Assembly (NCBI RefSeq): GCF_014201585.1
Contig: NZ_JACHES010000002.1
Location: 1-64,000, forward strand
Source: Anoxybacillus tengchongensis
Lineage (GTDB): Bacteria > Bacillota > Bacilli > Bacillales > Anoxybacillaceae
Direction: 5' to 3'
Length of the DNA stretch: 64,000 nucleotides
Part shown: piece after piece, positions 19,683-28,800 of the stretch
Layout of the letters: each line of letters opens with the position of its first letter
Numbering within the stretch: the stretch's first letter is position 1
Position numbers and translations under genes: made by a program
Notes under the pieces: model-generated
The model's database searches: none
The model's input: only the letters and a program-made list of their open reading frames with translations
Told to the model about the DNA's origin: nothing

Positions 19683-20065
19683 ACGTAAAAACATTAACAC
19701 ATATATTAGAAAAAGCGCTCGTTATTTTAAAACATTACGAACATTGCACAGTGGATGAGATGTTAGATGATCTTTCTGCAAAGCTACAAAAGCAAACATT
19801 AAAGAAACAATCAACAAAAGAAACGGACTATGCAAACGTCATAAAAAAAATAAAAAACATGAATAAAGAGGAAGCAACAACGTTTTTAATGTCTTTTAAA
19901 AAAGAACAACTGCTTCATATCGGGGCACAAATGAATATAAAGTTACAAAAGAGAGAAACAAAACAACTATTGATTGAATCGATTATAACTCATTGCAGTT
20001 TTTCTGAACTATATAGTCAAATGGCAAATCGAAAATTACAAAAACAAATGAGCGAACAGACATAA
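19679..20065 (+). CDS. Unknown 128-aa partner of the ParA-like ATPase
   Basis: A Lys-rich, all-helical 128-aa protein with no recognised domain. Its start overlaps the ParA stop by 4 bp. The middle part (NKEEATTFLMSFKKEQLLHI near 62, LQKRETKQLLIESII near 90) resembles small helical adaptor proteins. Position and coupling make it the likely partner, cargo adaptor or DNA-binding subunit of the ATPase; this is inference only. A strong hairpin covers its stop codon. Confidence 0.7.
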   Translation: MNVKTLTHILEKALVILKHYEHCTVDEMLDDLSAKLQKQTLKKQSTKETDYANVIKKIKNMNKEEATTFLMSFKKEQLLHIGAQMNIKLQKRETKQLLIESIITHCSFSELYSQMANRKLQKQMSEQT

Positions 20066-20079
20066 AAGCTGTTCGCTCA
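20049..20079 (+). terminator. Terminator of the parA-like operon
   Basis: TGAGCGAACAG pairs with CTGTTCGCTCA across the stop codon. The T tract is poor, so termination efficiency is uncertain. Confidence 0.65.
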
Positions 20080-20098
20080 ACATACGAAACGACCGAGC

Positions 20099-21106
20099 TC
20101 ATTCCGACAAAACGGTTCGTTTCATCATATCATATGAAAGGGGGCCCACATGTTTATGGAGAATGACTCCGTGTTCATCAATAATGTACGAGGTCGGAAT
20201 GGTGATGACTTCATATGTTTTACTAACCGTTCCTTGCTCATCAAACATAATATCGAATGACACTCCTCTTTCGTTAATAAACGTCTCAACGGCTTGACGA
20301 TTTTTTTCTTTATTCGTCAAGTTGACAGCTACAATGGCGACATGTTGTCCATGCTGTTCATAAAATCGCTGCATCTCTGGCATTTCTGCACGGCACGGCG
20401 GACACCACGACGCCCAAAAATTTAAAATCACTTTCTTCCCTCGAAATTGAGACAACTGTACTTTTTCTCCTTTTAGTGTCATTAATTCAAAATCCGGAGC
20501 CATTTTTCCAACATCAATTCCAACGTTTGTACTCGATTGCTCCGACGTGACTTCGTTTGTCGTGTCCGATATTGGTGCGAATATAAAGATAGAAACGAAA
20601 ATATGGAACAAAACAAGCAATTGTCCGAGCTTTTGCTTCGTTTTTGTACGAGAAGAGATAACGAAAAAAATAAGAGCTACGATAGCTTGTAGCCAAATGA
20701 AGCGATATTCCGAAAATTCACTTCCTTTCACCACACTGAATACGACCCAGTACCCGAAATATATAGGAGTAACCGAACGAATATAAACATCGAACGAAAT
20801 GTGTTGTTTTTTCAGTTGCCAATATGTATACACGACAATGAATATTGCTGCTAAAACAAGGCCAACAACGCCACCGTTGAAATAAAGGAGCGTTAACGGA
20901 TTTTGTAACACCACGTTCGGATGCACAATACCGTAACTCAATTTCCATATGACTAAACCATATATGAAACTGTTAAAAATAACATCCATCACATTCCGCT
21001 CCGCTTTTAAAACAAACAAACCGTAGTAAAAAAACACGTATGTCATAAGCAAACTGACGATAAGCAATAAATTTTCTCCTTGAATGACAACCGCTCCAAG
21101 CTGCAC
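20099..21106 (-). CDS. Membrane-anchored TlpA/ResA-like thiol-disulfide oxidoreductase
   Basis: A 335-aa protein in two parts. Residues ~10-170 contain about six hydrophobic helices. Residues ~195-335 form a TlpA-type thioredoxin domain (MAPDFELMTLKGEKVQLSQF near 203, active site FWASWCPPCRAEMP near 235, cis-Pro loop ITIPTSYIID near 303). The thioredoxin part should face the outside and reduce or isomerise thiols of exported proteins. The long multi-helix N-terminus is unlike ResA (one anchor) and could relay reductant as DsbD/CcdA do, but no membrane Cys pair is visible, so it may be only an anchor. Confidence 0.85.
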   Translation of the reverse strand: MQLGAVVIQGENLLLIVSLLMTYVFFYYGLFVLKAERNVMDVIFNSFIYGLVIWKLSYGIVHPNVVLQNPLTLLYFNGGVVGLVLAAIFIVVYTYWQLKKQHISFDVYIRSVTPIYFGYWVVFSVVKGSEFSEYRFIWLQAIVALIFFVISSRTKTKQKLGQLLVLFHIFVSIFIFAPISDTTNEVTSEQSSTNVGIDVGKMAPDFELMTLKGEKVQLSQFRGKKVILNFWASWCPPCRAEMPEMQRFYEQHGQHVAIVAVNLTNKEKNRQAVETFINERGVSFDIMFDEQGTVSKTYEVITIPTSYIIDEHGVILHKHVGPLSYDMMKRTVLSE

Positions 21107-21234
21107 CGTATTTCCCTCTTTTCATTTCTATTTTTTCAGTGAACGCATCCACCCCTCTATTATATTCACATATGTAACAATAGAAAAACGTGAAGTGCGC
21201 CAAAAACTTGCAAACTTCACGCTTCTCTTGTCTC

Positions 21235-21627
21235 TTATGTTTTTCGCGACTGCCTATACGCCCTCCACGACGTTCCAATTCGTGGCAAATGTTTCGCTCG
21301 TTCGCTTGAGTATACATACACAAATCCGGCCGTCTTTCCGTTTACATCTGTCACGAATACTCGCTCATAATCGTTGTGCTTTCCTTCTCCGTCATATCCT
21401 TCAAGCTGATCCATTGCCCTTAGTCCTTTTTCGCTCACCGTCAGCCATTCCCCGTCCACAGGAGGAGCAGACGGATCAAGCACTAAAGCCGGGTACAAGT
21501 CATAGACGCTATGAAGCCACCCACATACAGCACCTTTCTCGATATGTGCAACATACGGGGCAACAACACGATGATTCTCCTCCCCTCGCAGCAATGTCCC
21601 ATATACGAACACTTGAAACGATTTCAT
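21235..21627 (-). CDS. Gamma-glutamylcyclotransferase-fold protein (AIG2-like)
   Basis: A 130-aa GGCT-fold protein. The substrate-loop motif VFVYGTLLRGEENH is at residues ~6-19 and the catalytic-type Glu lies in DQLEGYDG near 75. These proteins cyclise gamma-glutamyl-amines or peptides to 5-oxoproline. The start has GAGGTGAG 7 nt upstream. It is downstream of a second, different GGCT-fold gene, separated by 11 bp, so both are probably co-transcribed. Substrate unknown. Confidence 0.85.
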   Translation of the reverse strand: MKSFQVFVYGTLLRGEENHRVVAPYVAHIEKGAVCGWLHSVYDLYPALVLDPSAPPVDGEWLTVSEKGLRAMDQLEGYDGEGKHNDYERVFVTDVNGKTAGFVYVYSSERAKHLPRIGTSWRAYRQSRKT

Positions 21628-21638
21628 CTTTGCTCACC

Positions 21639-22100
21639 TCACCTGGGTGTTTTTTCTTTTCCCCAAAGTGAAAAAATATGTGCTTGCAACTGTTGCTGAT
21701 ATGGCTCAGACAATCGTTTCGCCCCTTCTAACAAAATGTTCGCATATTCATCAGACGGCGGAATTTCAACTGTTTTTTTGTGAACAACTTCATACGTACT
21801 AGCTACTCGCATCGTTTTCGCTTGTTCGTCCCACACTTCAATTTCACGACGCCGATAAAAATTCGGATGACCTTCTCGTCTGTCTAGCTGTTCAAAGTTC
21901 GGCACTTCAAACAAAATTCCTTCCACTTTTTCTCCCGGAGCATACACAATATCGGCGACTCCACCTTGTCTCGTACGCGAATATACTGAAAATGCGAGGC
22001 GATAATCAAAAACAATTCCCGTTCCAACGTACTCAAAACTTGTCGTTCTTTCTAAGTCCGAAAACGACATGCAACTGCCGTACGCAAAATATAATGGCAT
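21639..22100 (-). CDS. Second gamma-glutamylcyclotransferase-like protein
   Basis: A ~153-aa GGCT-like protein of another subgroup (AIG2_2 type). FAYGSCMSFSDLERT near residue 5 is the binding loop and QLDRREGHPNFYRR near 71 carries the catalytic-type Glu. The ATG at 22100 is preferred (AAAGGTG 9 nt upstream) over in-frame upstream codons. It precedes the other GGCT gene in the same direction. The two share only the fold motifs, so they are not a recent duplication. Confidence 0.83.
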   Translation of the reverse strand: MPLYFAYGSCMSFSDLERTTSFEYVGTGIVFDYRLAFSVYSRTRQGGVADIVYAPGEKVEGILFEVPNFEQLDRREGHPNFYRRREIEVWDEQAKTMRVASTYEVVHKKTVEIPPSDEYANILLEGAKRLSEPYQQQLQAHIFSLWGKEKTPR

Positions 22101-22167
22101 ATGCATCCGCACCTTTCATTTTGTTTATATTCAACATATACGCAAAACCGCAAGCAAAAACCATATG

Positions 22168-22947
22168 TCACCCATACATCGTCCACATGCCGATATCGGA
22201 AAAACCAAGTCGTTTATAAATACGTCCTGCACTCGGATTATCATAAAATAAACATAACGTTTTGCCTGAGCGAATGTAGTCTTGGATGACACGTTTCATT
22301 ATTTCGCTTGCATACCCTTTTTGCCGATCATTCGGATCCGTACAAACACCGACAACCATCGCAGACAGCGTATTCTCTGCCGTTGTCGAGACAGACGACA
22401 CCATGCGGCCATCCTCCTCGATATAATACGTGCGACCTGTGTTCGTCTCTAACGATTTGACAAGCATATCTCGCGATGAAGGAAGCACCGAAAACTCAGC
22501 AATGCGACTGCGCAACTCTATTATTCGATCCACATCATTGATCGTTGCTTGTTTTATTTCATAGCGGCTTTCCACTTCCGGAAATATGATTTCGTTACAT
22601 TCGCAAAAATACGTCACACGCTTCTTCCCAAGTGGCAAGAGAGGTTCAAATGCTGCAACAAGATCCGTTTTTCCAGAAAGTCGAACAGAATGAGCAGTAT
22701 TTCTCATAATTTTAGCAAATCCCTCTATATCAAACTCCCCCGGAGCATATGGAATATACGAATCATAAAATCGCAACAACACGGCTCGCAACGCACCGTC
22801 CTCATCAAAGTCGCCCCACAGCTCTTGAAACTCCTGCTCGTATCCAAACGCTTCAATATCACCGATAATAAAAAGATTAAGTGACGGCTCTTGCTTTAAA
22901 AAAGAAAACACAACACGATGATCCTTCCTATTCAGCTTACGAATCAT
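22168..22947 (-). CDS. GNAT-family N-acetyltransferase
   Basis: A 259-aa protein with a C-terminal GNAT domain. Acetyl-CoA binding is seen in VVGVCTDPNDRQKGYASEIMKRVI (first part near residue 200) and the closing strand LCFLYDNPSAGRIYKRLGF near 230. The N-terminal ~110 residues form a second, degenerate GNAT-like half, as in two-domain family members. The ATG at 22947 is chosen because AGGAGAG lies 6 nt upstream. The acyl acceptor is unknown. Confidence 0.85.
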   Translation of the reverse strand: MIRKLNRKDHRVVFSFLKQEPSLNLFIIGDIEAFGYEQEFQELWGDFDEDGALRAVLLRFYDSYIPYAPGEFDIEGFAKIMRNTAHSVRLSGKTDLVAAFEPLLPLGKKRVTYFCECNEIIFPEVESRYEIKQATINDVDRIIELRSRIAEFSVLPSSRDMLVKSLETNTGRTYYIEEDGRMVSSVSTTAENTLSAMVVGVCTDPNDRQKGYASEIMKRVIQDYIRSGKTLCLFYDNPSAGRIYKRLGFSDIGMWTMYG

Positions 22948-23116
22948 ATCCATCTCTCCTCGATCAAATATTAATCCTACTATAGCAAACATACGCACAA
23001 AATTTTGTCGAAATATGTAGAAAAACGAAAAAGATGAGGTTTGATTCTCGTCGCATACAAAAAGTTCCCTCTCATTGTGATATAATGTAAAAAAGACAAA
23101 GAAGCAGGTGAGAGAG

Positions 23117-23689
23117 ATGGAAAAAGTACAACACGGTCGTCTGTATTCATATAAAGATATTCAACAATGGGAAGGAAATTGGGAGCTAATTGACGGTATC
23201 CCTTATTTGCTTGCATCGCCTTCATATGTTCACCAATATGTCGTGGGCGAACTGTATCTCGCCTTAGCCCCTTACTTCAAAGCACAAGGATGTCGCCTCA
23301 TCTTATCTCCATTTGATGTACAATTCGATGCAGCTAAAAATGAAGAAGAAGCGCAAACCGTTGTACAGCCGGATTTATTCGTTATTTGCAACGTAACTCA
23401 ACTGAAAAAAAACCGAGTACAAGGTGCACCCGATCTCGTGATCGAAGTGTTATCCGCTAGCACAGGAATTAAAGATCGAAATCAAAAATATTATTTGTAT
23501 GAAGCAAATGGTGTGAAAGAGTATTGGATGGTCGACCCAAGCAATCGAACGATTGAAGTCATTGGCTTAGAAGACGGACGGTTTCAAAAACGGGCGGTAT
23601 TCGGCCCGAAAGATGTGTTAACGTCTTTTTTGTATCCAGATTTAGCAATTTCGCTTCATTCCATTTTGCATATGGATGATGTGGAATAA
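23117..23689 (+). CDS. Uma2-family (DUF820) PD-(D/E)xK nuclease-like protein
   Basis: A 190-aa protein of the Uma2 family. The catalytic-type residues are visible in VVQPDLFVIC (~83), GAPDLVIEVLS (~103) and DRNQKYYLYEANGVKEYWMV (~119). It starts at ATG 23117 with AGGTGA 7 nt upstream. A TG-extended TATAAT -10 box lies near 23080. Uma2 genes are abundant in cyanobacteria and scattered in Bacillaceae. Their biological role is unknown; a nuclease fold is predicted, activity is not shown. No toxin or antitoxin partner lies next to it. Confidence 0.88.
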   Translation: MEKVQHGRLYSYKDIQQWEGNWELIDGIPYLLASPSYVHQYVVGELYLALAPYFKAQGCRLILSPFDVQFDAAKNEEEAQTVVQPDLFVICNVTQLKKNRVQGAPDLVIEVLSASTGIKDRNQKYYLYEANGVKEYWMVDPSNRTIEVIGLEDGRFQKRAVFGPKDVLTSFLYPDLAISLHSILHMDDVE

Positions 23690-23693
23690 TAAG

Positions 23694-23845
23694 AAAAGCG
23701 CAAAGTGTCCCAATTTCGCCTAAAGGCAGCCCGCATCCTGCGGGCAACGGCGAAATGTCGCCATCCTTGGCTCCGCGAAGGGCGCACAAGCCCCACCGAG
23801 GAGGGTTTGTCCATGGCGCTTGGAGCTAGACAGCTTACCGTGGGA
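23694..23845. repeat. Intergenic repeat-like element, structured and non-coding
   Basis: A GC-richer island in AT-rich surroundings. It starts with AGAAAAGCGCAAAG and ends with GGCGCTTGGAGCTAGACAG, terminal text I associate with small dispersed repeats of Geobacillus/Anoxybacillus. Inside are hairpins such as GCCCGCA...TGCGGGC and ATTTCGCC...GGCGAAAT. A partial relative lies near 7045-7110. Copy number could not be checked. Confidence 0.5.
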
Positions 23846-23873
23846 ACCCCCATATACTTTCTTGTCTTTTTAT

Positions 23874-23904
23874 AAAGCCGGCTAAAGTTCCCTAGCCGGC
23901 TTTT
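23874..23904. terminator. Strong terminator hairpin
   Basis: AAAGCCGGCTA pairs with TAGCCGGCTTT and has T tracts on both strands. It ends transcripts coming from ypgR and probably also from the Uma2 side. Confidence 0.85.
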
Positions 23905-23917
23905 CATCTGCTTAAAT

Positions 23918-24049
23918 TTAGTCGATAGCGCAATTTCCGTCCGTGCACGTTTTTCCTTCTTCCGCTAGCGATTGCAGCGATGATGACTGCTGTTCTTCTA
24001 GTACGCTTTCATTATTTCGTAGCGATGTACCTTTACTTGTATTTTTCAA
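23918..24049 (-). CDS. Possible 43-aa small protein behind ypgR
   Basis: An open frame from TTG 24049 to TAA 23918 encodes KNTSKGTSLRNNESVLEEQ, then QSSSLQSLAEEGKTCTDGNC and AID. It lies between ypgR and the terminator. GGAG is present upstream but only about 2 nt from the TTG, which weakens the start. Two Cys near the C-terminus (CTDGNC) could bind metal. Family unknown; it may be chance. Confidence 0.3.
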   Translation of the reverse strand: MKNTSKGTSLRNNESVLEEQQSSSLQSLAEEGKTCTDGNCAID

Positions 24050-24068
24050 ATCTCCAAGATAACTATAT

Positions 24069-25193
24069 TTATCCCTTTCTACTCTCCGTCATTTGTTTCC
24101 AAACGGATCCTTTCGCTTCTTCGCCACCTTCGATTCGTTCAATCGCCATTTTTACTTGCATGCTTACTTCAAATTCCGGGTCGTTTTCGGCTGCTTTTAA
24201 CGCAGGCAGAACGGATTCATCGCCATTTTCATATAAAAACATCGCGGCACGCCAGCGAACGAGCTTGCTTGCATCTTTTAGCGCTTCGACCATCACAGGA
24301 ATGGCCTCCATGTCACCAATATCAGACAAGCAGTCGCCGGCTGTACGACGCACAGAAACAGCTGAGTCTTTGAGTGCTTCATACAAATACGGAAGCACGC
24401 TTTTGCCACCAATCATTCCTAAATACGCAGTCGCTAAGCGACGAATAGCGACTTTTTCGTCTTTTAACGCCTTTGCCAACACAGGCAAATCGTTTTCCGT
24501 TGGCTCTCCCATTTGTTCCAACGCTGCATATCGTTTCGTCCAATCTTGGTCATCTAGCATTTGTTCTGTCACTTGAAAACTCGTTCGTTTTTGTGTTTTC
24601 GCCTGCTCACCTTGTTTAAACATGTGTACGAACCGCTCGAGCCGTTCGAGTGGATAAGCGGCAGACAACTCCTCGACTATTTCGGCGCCGATCTCTTCAA
24701 ACGTTCCGTACCGAACGCCCTTTTCGACCCACTTTCTCTCCATGACGATATTCCCTGCATGTTTTTGCGCTTCTAACACCGCATCGACAAACGGCTGCGG
24801 CAAGCCAACTCGTCTCTCTTCGTGACCGTCCGTTAACTTCACTTGCATCGGCAAGCCATAAAGCATTTGCACATACACTTTCACTTCGCCAAAATGCTCG
24901 TTGCGTACAGGTTCATTATCTTGGATTTCATCCACCTGCTCGCCAAATACTTCGCGCACTTTTGTTAAAATCGGTTTCCAGTCATATTTTGCATGCCGTT
25001 CGACAGCTAAAAAATCAGCGACATGATAAATGCCCTTCACCCCTTCGATTTGCAGCAATTGCTGGATGATGGCAGGGGCATGTGCAGCTTGCCCAGGTTT
25101 ATAGTTATAACTTGTGCCAAATGGAAGCTCTTCATCAAGCAACACTTTCATCGTATTAGGACTTGGCGTCGGTTCAATGGATTGAATTTTCAT
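24069..25193 (-). CDS. ypgR: YpgR-like protein: NifU N-terminal-type domain plus HEAT repeats
   Basis: A 374-aa cytoplasmic protein. Residues ~1-85 match the Scaffold Nfu/NifU N-terminal domain (PTPSPNTMKVLLDEELPFG near 9, GVKGIYHVADFLAVER near 52). The middle part (NEPVRNEHFGEVKVYVQ near 97, YGLPMQVKLTDG) is the conserved virulence-factor-type domain. From ~215 to 360 there are HEAT-like repeats (LPVLAKALKDEKVAIRRLA, VLPYLYEALKDSAVSVRRTA, IPVMVEALKDASKLVRWRA). This architecture is that of B. subtilis YpgR. A link to Fe-S assembly is suggested by the Nfu domain only. Confidence 0.88.
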   Translation of the reverse strand: MKIQSIEPTPSPNTMKVLLDEELPFGTSYNYKPGQAAHAPAIIQQLLQIEGVKGIYHVADFLAVERHAKYDWKPILTKVREVFGEQVDEIQDNEPVRNEHFGEVKVYVQMLYGLPMQVKLTDGHEERRVGLPQPFVDAVLEAQKHAGNIVMERKWVEKGVRYGTFEEIGAEIVEELSAAYPLERLERFVHMFKQGEQAKTQKRTSFQVTEQMLDDQDWTKRYAALEQMGEPTENDLPVLAKALKDEKVAIRRLATAYLGMIGGKSVLPYLYEALKDSAVSVRRTAGDCLSDIGDMEAIPVMVEALKDASKLVRWRAAMFLYENGDESVLPALKAAENDPEFEVSMQVKMAIERIEGGEEAKGSVWKQMTESRKG

Positions 25194-25281
25194 TTGTTTC
25201 TCTCCTATCCTCTAAAAAATACCTCGTAACTTCATTAAAAAGGAAGAAATAAAGAAAAGCAAAAGTTTCGCTCAATGAACC

Positions 25282-25317
25282 AAAAATAACCACCCCTATA
25301 AAATCGCAGAGGTGGTT
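25282..25317 (-). terminator. Terminator of the Nudix gene
   Basis: On the minus strand AACCACC pairs with GGTGGTT, followed by ATTTTT. Confidence 0.75.
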
Positions 25318-25327
25318 TCACATCGTC

Positions 25328-25756
25328 TTACATAAACACTTTTGTCACTAAAATGTGTCGTATATCGTCATGAAGCGTTTCATACTTACAATCGTTTAGA
25401 TCTTCTTTCGTTACCCAAGCAAATTCAGAATGCTCATCGTTTAGTGTGAGTAAAGAAATATCATTGTTTTTCGGTTTGACAAGATACGTAAACACAACTC
25501 GATATATATCTTCATCACCACTTTTGCTTTTTAAATTTCGAACGAATAGTTCTTCTATCAATTCTACATCCAAATTCAATTCCTCTTTCGCTTCTCGAAA
25601 CAAACCTTGCACAGGAACTTCGTCATACTTGATTTTTCCAGCTGGAACGTTCCATACATTCGGAGCTACCTTACAATGCTCTGCACGTTTCGTTAAAAGA
25701 ACTTTGTCATCGTGCCATACAATGACCTCAACAGAAATTCGATAATTCGGATACAT
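25328..25756 (-). CDS. Nudix hydrolase
   Basis: A 142-aa Nudix-fold pyrophosphohydrolase. The Nudix box is recognisable as GKIKYDEVPVQGLFREAKEE followed by LNL near residues 41-63 (G-x5-E-x7-RE-x2-EE). A central strand VRNLKSKSG and the tail EFAWVTKEDL complete the fold. It binds Mg and cleaves nucleoside diphosphates linked to another group; the substrate cannot be told. It lies 56 bp behind jetC on the same strand and may be read with it, though it is not a known Wadjet part. Confidence 0.88.
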   Translation of the reverse strand: MYPNYRISVEVIVWHDDKVLLTKRAEHCKVAPNVWNVPAGKIKYDEVPVQGLFREAKEELNLDVELIEELFVRNLKSKSGDEDIYRVVFTYLVKPKNNDISLLTLNDEHSEFAWVTKEDLNDCKYETLHDDIRHILVTKVFM

Positions 25757-25812
25757 ACATTTTCCTCCACATTATTGAAAATCAAAGACAATGACTCGTT
25801 TTTTCCCTATAC

Positions 25813-28800
25813 TCAAAACAACTCTAACTGTTCTGTTTCGCCTAACCGTTCAAGTGACTTCGGATCATGATCTTGGAAGTAGGCGTGATGAATCCACTTT
25901 TCCTGCGTCATAATTTGCTTGTTCGGATCAGATGACGAACGAAGTCGGCAACTATAAATAATTGGGAAGTAATCACGCAAAAATTTCCCTTCTGCATGCG
26001 CTGTCAATGCAATAATTTGAAAACCGAGCTGCTCTGCGACAAAAAACACTGGCATTAGCACATGATCGCTTGATGCTTTTCCGAACGGATTGTCCAAAAT
26101 AACCGTGCGATGTCGCCTCATTTTCGAACGAATATGCTGCTTTTTCTCGGCAACATAGTTGAGAATACCTAAAAAGAGCGTCATGTTTTTGCTCCATTTT
26201 TCACCGCCAGACCAGACGTTGCTTTGCTCCCACAAATACGAGCGCGTCGTTACTTTATTGTCATTCGTTACTTTGCGACAACTTACTTTCATTCCTTCAT
26301 TGTTCATCACTACCTGTAAAAGTTGCTTCGATTGAAGCCACATTTCTATTTCTTTACGTACTTTTGCCTCGTCTTGCTTACCGTGTTCGTTTAGGAAACG
26401 TTCAGATTCAAGTTGTTGCAGCATCCATTCAATATAGTTGCGGATACGCATTTTACCGACTTCTTCTTCCCAATCTGGAATCGCAAATGTGAAAATGCGC
26501 TTCCATTCTTCCCCGACTTTAACTCTCGTTTTGTTCGGTATTTGCTTTAACTCTTCAACTAACGTACGCAAATGTGTATGAATATGGTTAATAAACGCTT
26601 GTAACTCAGCATCTTTCTGACGAATATGTTCATTCGCATAATGCGTTGCTCGCTCCACACTTTGCATCATATGTTTTTTAAAAGCAATAATGTCTTCGTA
26701 TGTTTCTTTATGCTCGATGCCGTTTATAGCTGTTTGTTGCATTTTTACATCTTGGATTGATGTACGACAAAATTCTTTAAATAACCGCTTCTCTCGTTCT
26801 ACACGTTCTTTTGCTAATTCAACTGCTTGCTTACTCACTTTCAACCGTCCGATCACGTGCTCAACGAAACGACAACGATCGTACGTGAATGATGCGACTT
26901 CTTCTTCATTCAACGATAAAGCAACAATCGCTGGGGAATGAAAATGATGCACTTCTTTTGCAACATGGAGCGATCGCTCTGCTTGCTCAATATCCCTTAT
27001 CTCCTTCGTGAGTCGCTCGCGTTCTTGTTCGAGAAATGTTTTTCGTTTCATGAGCATTTCTCGTTCCACATCCAATTGCACAGCAACATCACTCAGTTCA
27101 TTTGAAAATATCCATTTCTCTTCGTTTGGAAATTGCTCCTGAAACTGCTCCTCTTTTGCCTTCACGACACCTTTTTGCTGTTCTTTTCGTTTTAACGCTT
27201 CTTGCACTTGTCGCTTTAGATGTTTCAATGATTCATGGCCTGATGTCATTTGTTCCTCAAGCCGTCCAAGTAAATACTCCCCATCACTTGGGAATATCAT
27301 TGTTTCATCTAAATCAATTTGTTTCTTTTTTAACTTATTGATCTCATGAGTAAGACGATCAATCTCCTTTTGGGCCGACTGTTTCTTTTCTTTCCACTCA
27401 CCGTATGATGTTTTAATCCCTCGAATGCGTAACTCGAACTCACGAATGTGTTCGCGGATGACGTCCTCGCTTTGTCCCGAATAAATAGGGATAAGATGAC
27501 GGAGCGAACGATAATCGTAATGTTGTTCAATTGAACGTCGCTCTGTGTCAAGTGATCGAAGACGTTCTTGAAGCTCTATGCTTTGTGCAAGGGCATCTTC
27601 TAGTGAACGAGTAAAACGTACGATTTCTTTTGTCAACGATGTAAGTTGCTGATCAAGTATGTGTATTTGCTTTTGTCCTTCTCGCACTTCTTTTTTATAT
27701 TGAATATAGGTCGTGGCATCTTTTATTTTATCGCGAAACCCACTTAACTCCCCTTCGTATTGGCTAACAAGCGACTCATCTCGTTCAACATGCAATCGGC
27801 ATTCATTTATACGTTTTTTTTCTTTTTCGATTGTTATCGCTAATTGTTCTATACTACGTAAAAGATCAGCATGTTCCATACGGAGCGACTCGATGATTTC
27901 GTATGGGTAAGTGGCTAGAAACGTGTGCCATGCTTGTTGTACATCTTGCCAAATTCTTAGCTCTGCTTCTTTCTCTTGGCGGCGTTGCATTATATGTTCA
28001 GCGTTATCACACATACGTTTTTTCCAAATCGCGAACGATGTCGGATCGATTACTTCCTGCCAATAGTATGGTGGAACCCACCCATACGATACATGTTCAT
28101 TTTCCACACGCGATGCCTCGTCGACAGACAGCACGACAATTGGCCACTGCATCCGATCGTTACATTGTCGCACTTTTTGTATTAGTTGCTCTTTCGCTTT
28201 CGCAGTTGTAATAAGCGTCATTGGCCAAAGTGGAAACTCTTGCTTTTTCTCTCGTTCTTCTTCCTCGAGCGACTGCAAATACTCCACACCTGTAGCGAGG
28301 AAGTGAAATTGACTTTTCCATGAAGAAACCTGTTCTGCTAAAAATGGATCGGCGAAAAACAAGTCTTGTCCACCGTACGCATCGACAAACCGCGAAGCAA
28401 TCCGTTCTTGCACTAAAAGTTTTTCACGCTCCTTTATCCTTTTTTCGATTTCCTCATAAAGCCTCATTTGAATCGTCTCTTCTTGAATATAAACGCTATC
28501 AAGCGCTACCCATTGTGGTCGAACAGAAGCAAGCTTTTTTATAAGTGCTTGTTCCTCGCTCTCTATCATTTGAATGTGTTTTTCCAACGCTTTACACTCT
28601 GCCTGTTTATTGGCTCGTTGCTTTTCAAGTGCCTCTTTATGCGCTTCTATATCCCGTTCTAATTGTTTCAATTGCTTTATTTCTTGGCGCAAACGAACGA
28701 GTTCTTCATCTAGCCATTGTTCTCTTTCCATCCATTTTTCCATTTCTTCTTCAACAGATTGTTGTGTTGGATTTGCTAATAAGCGTTGTTTCAAATGCTC

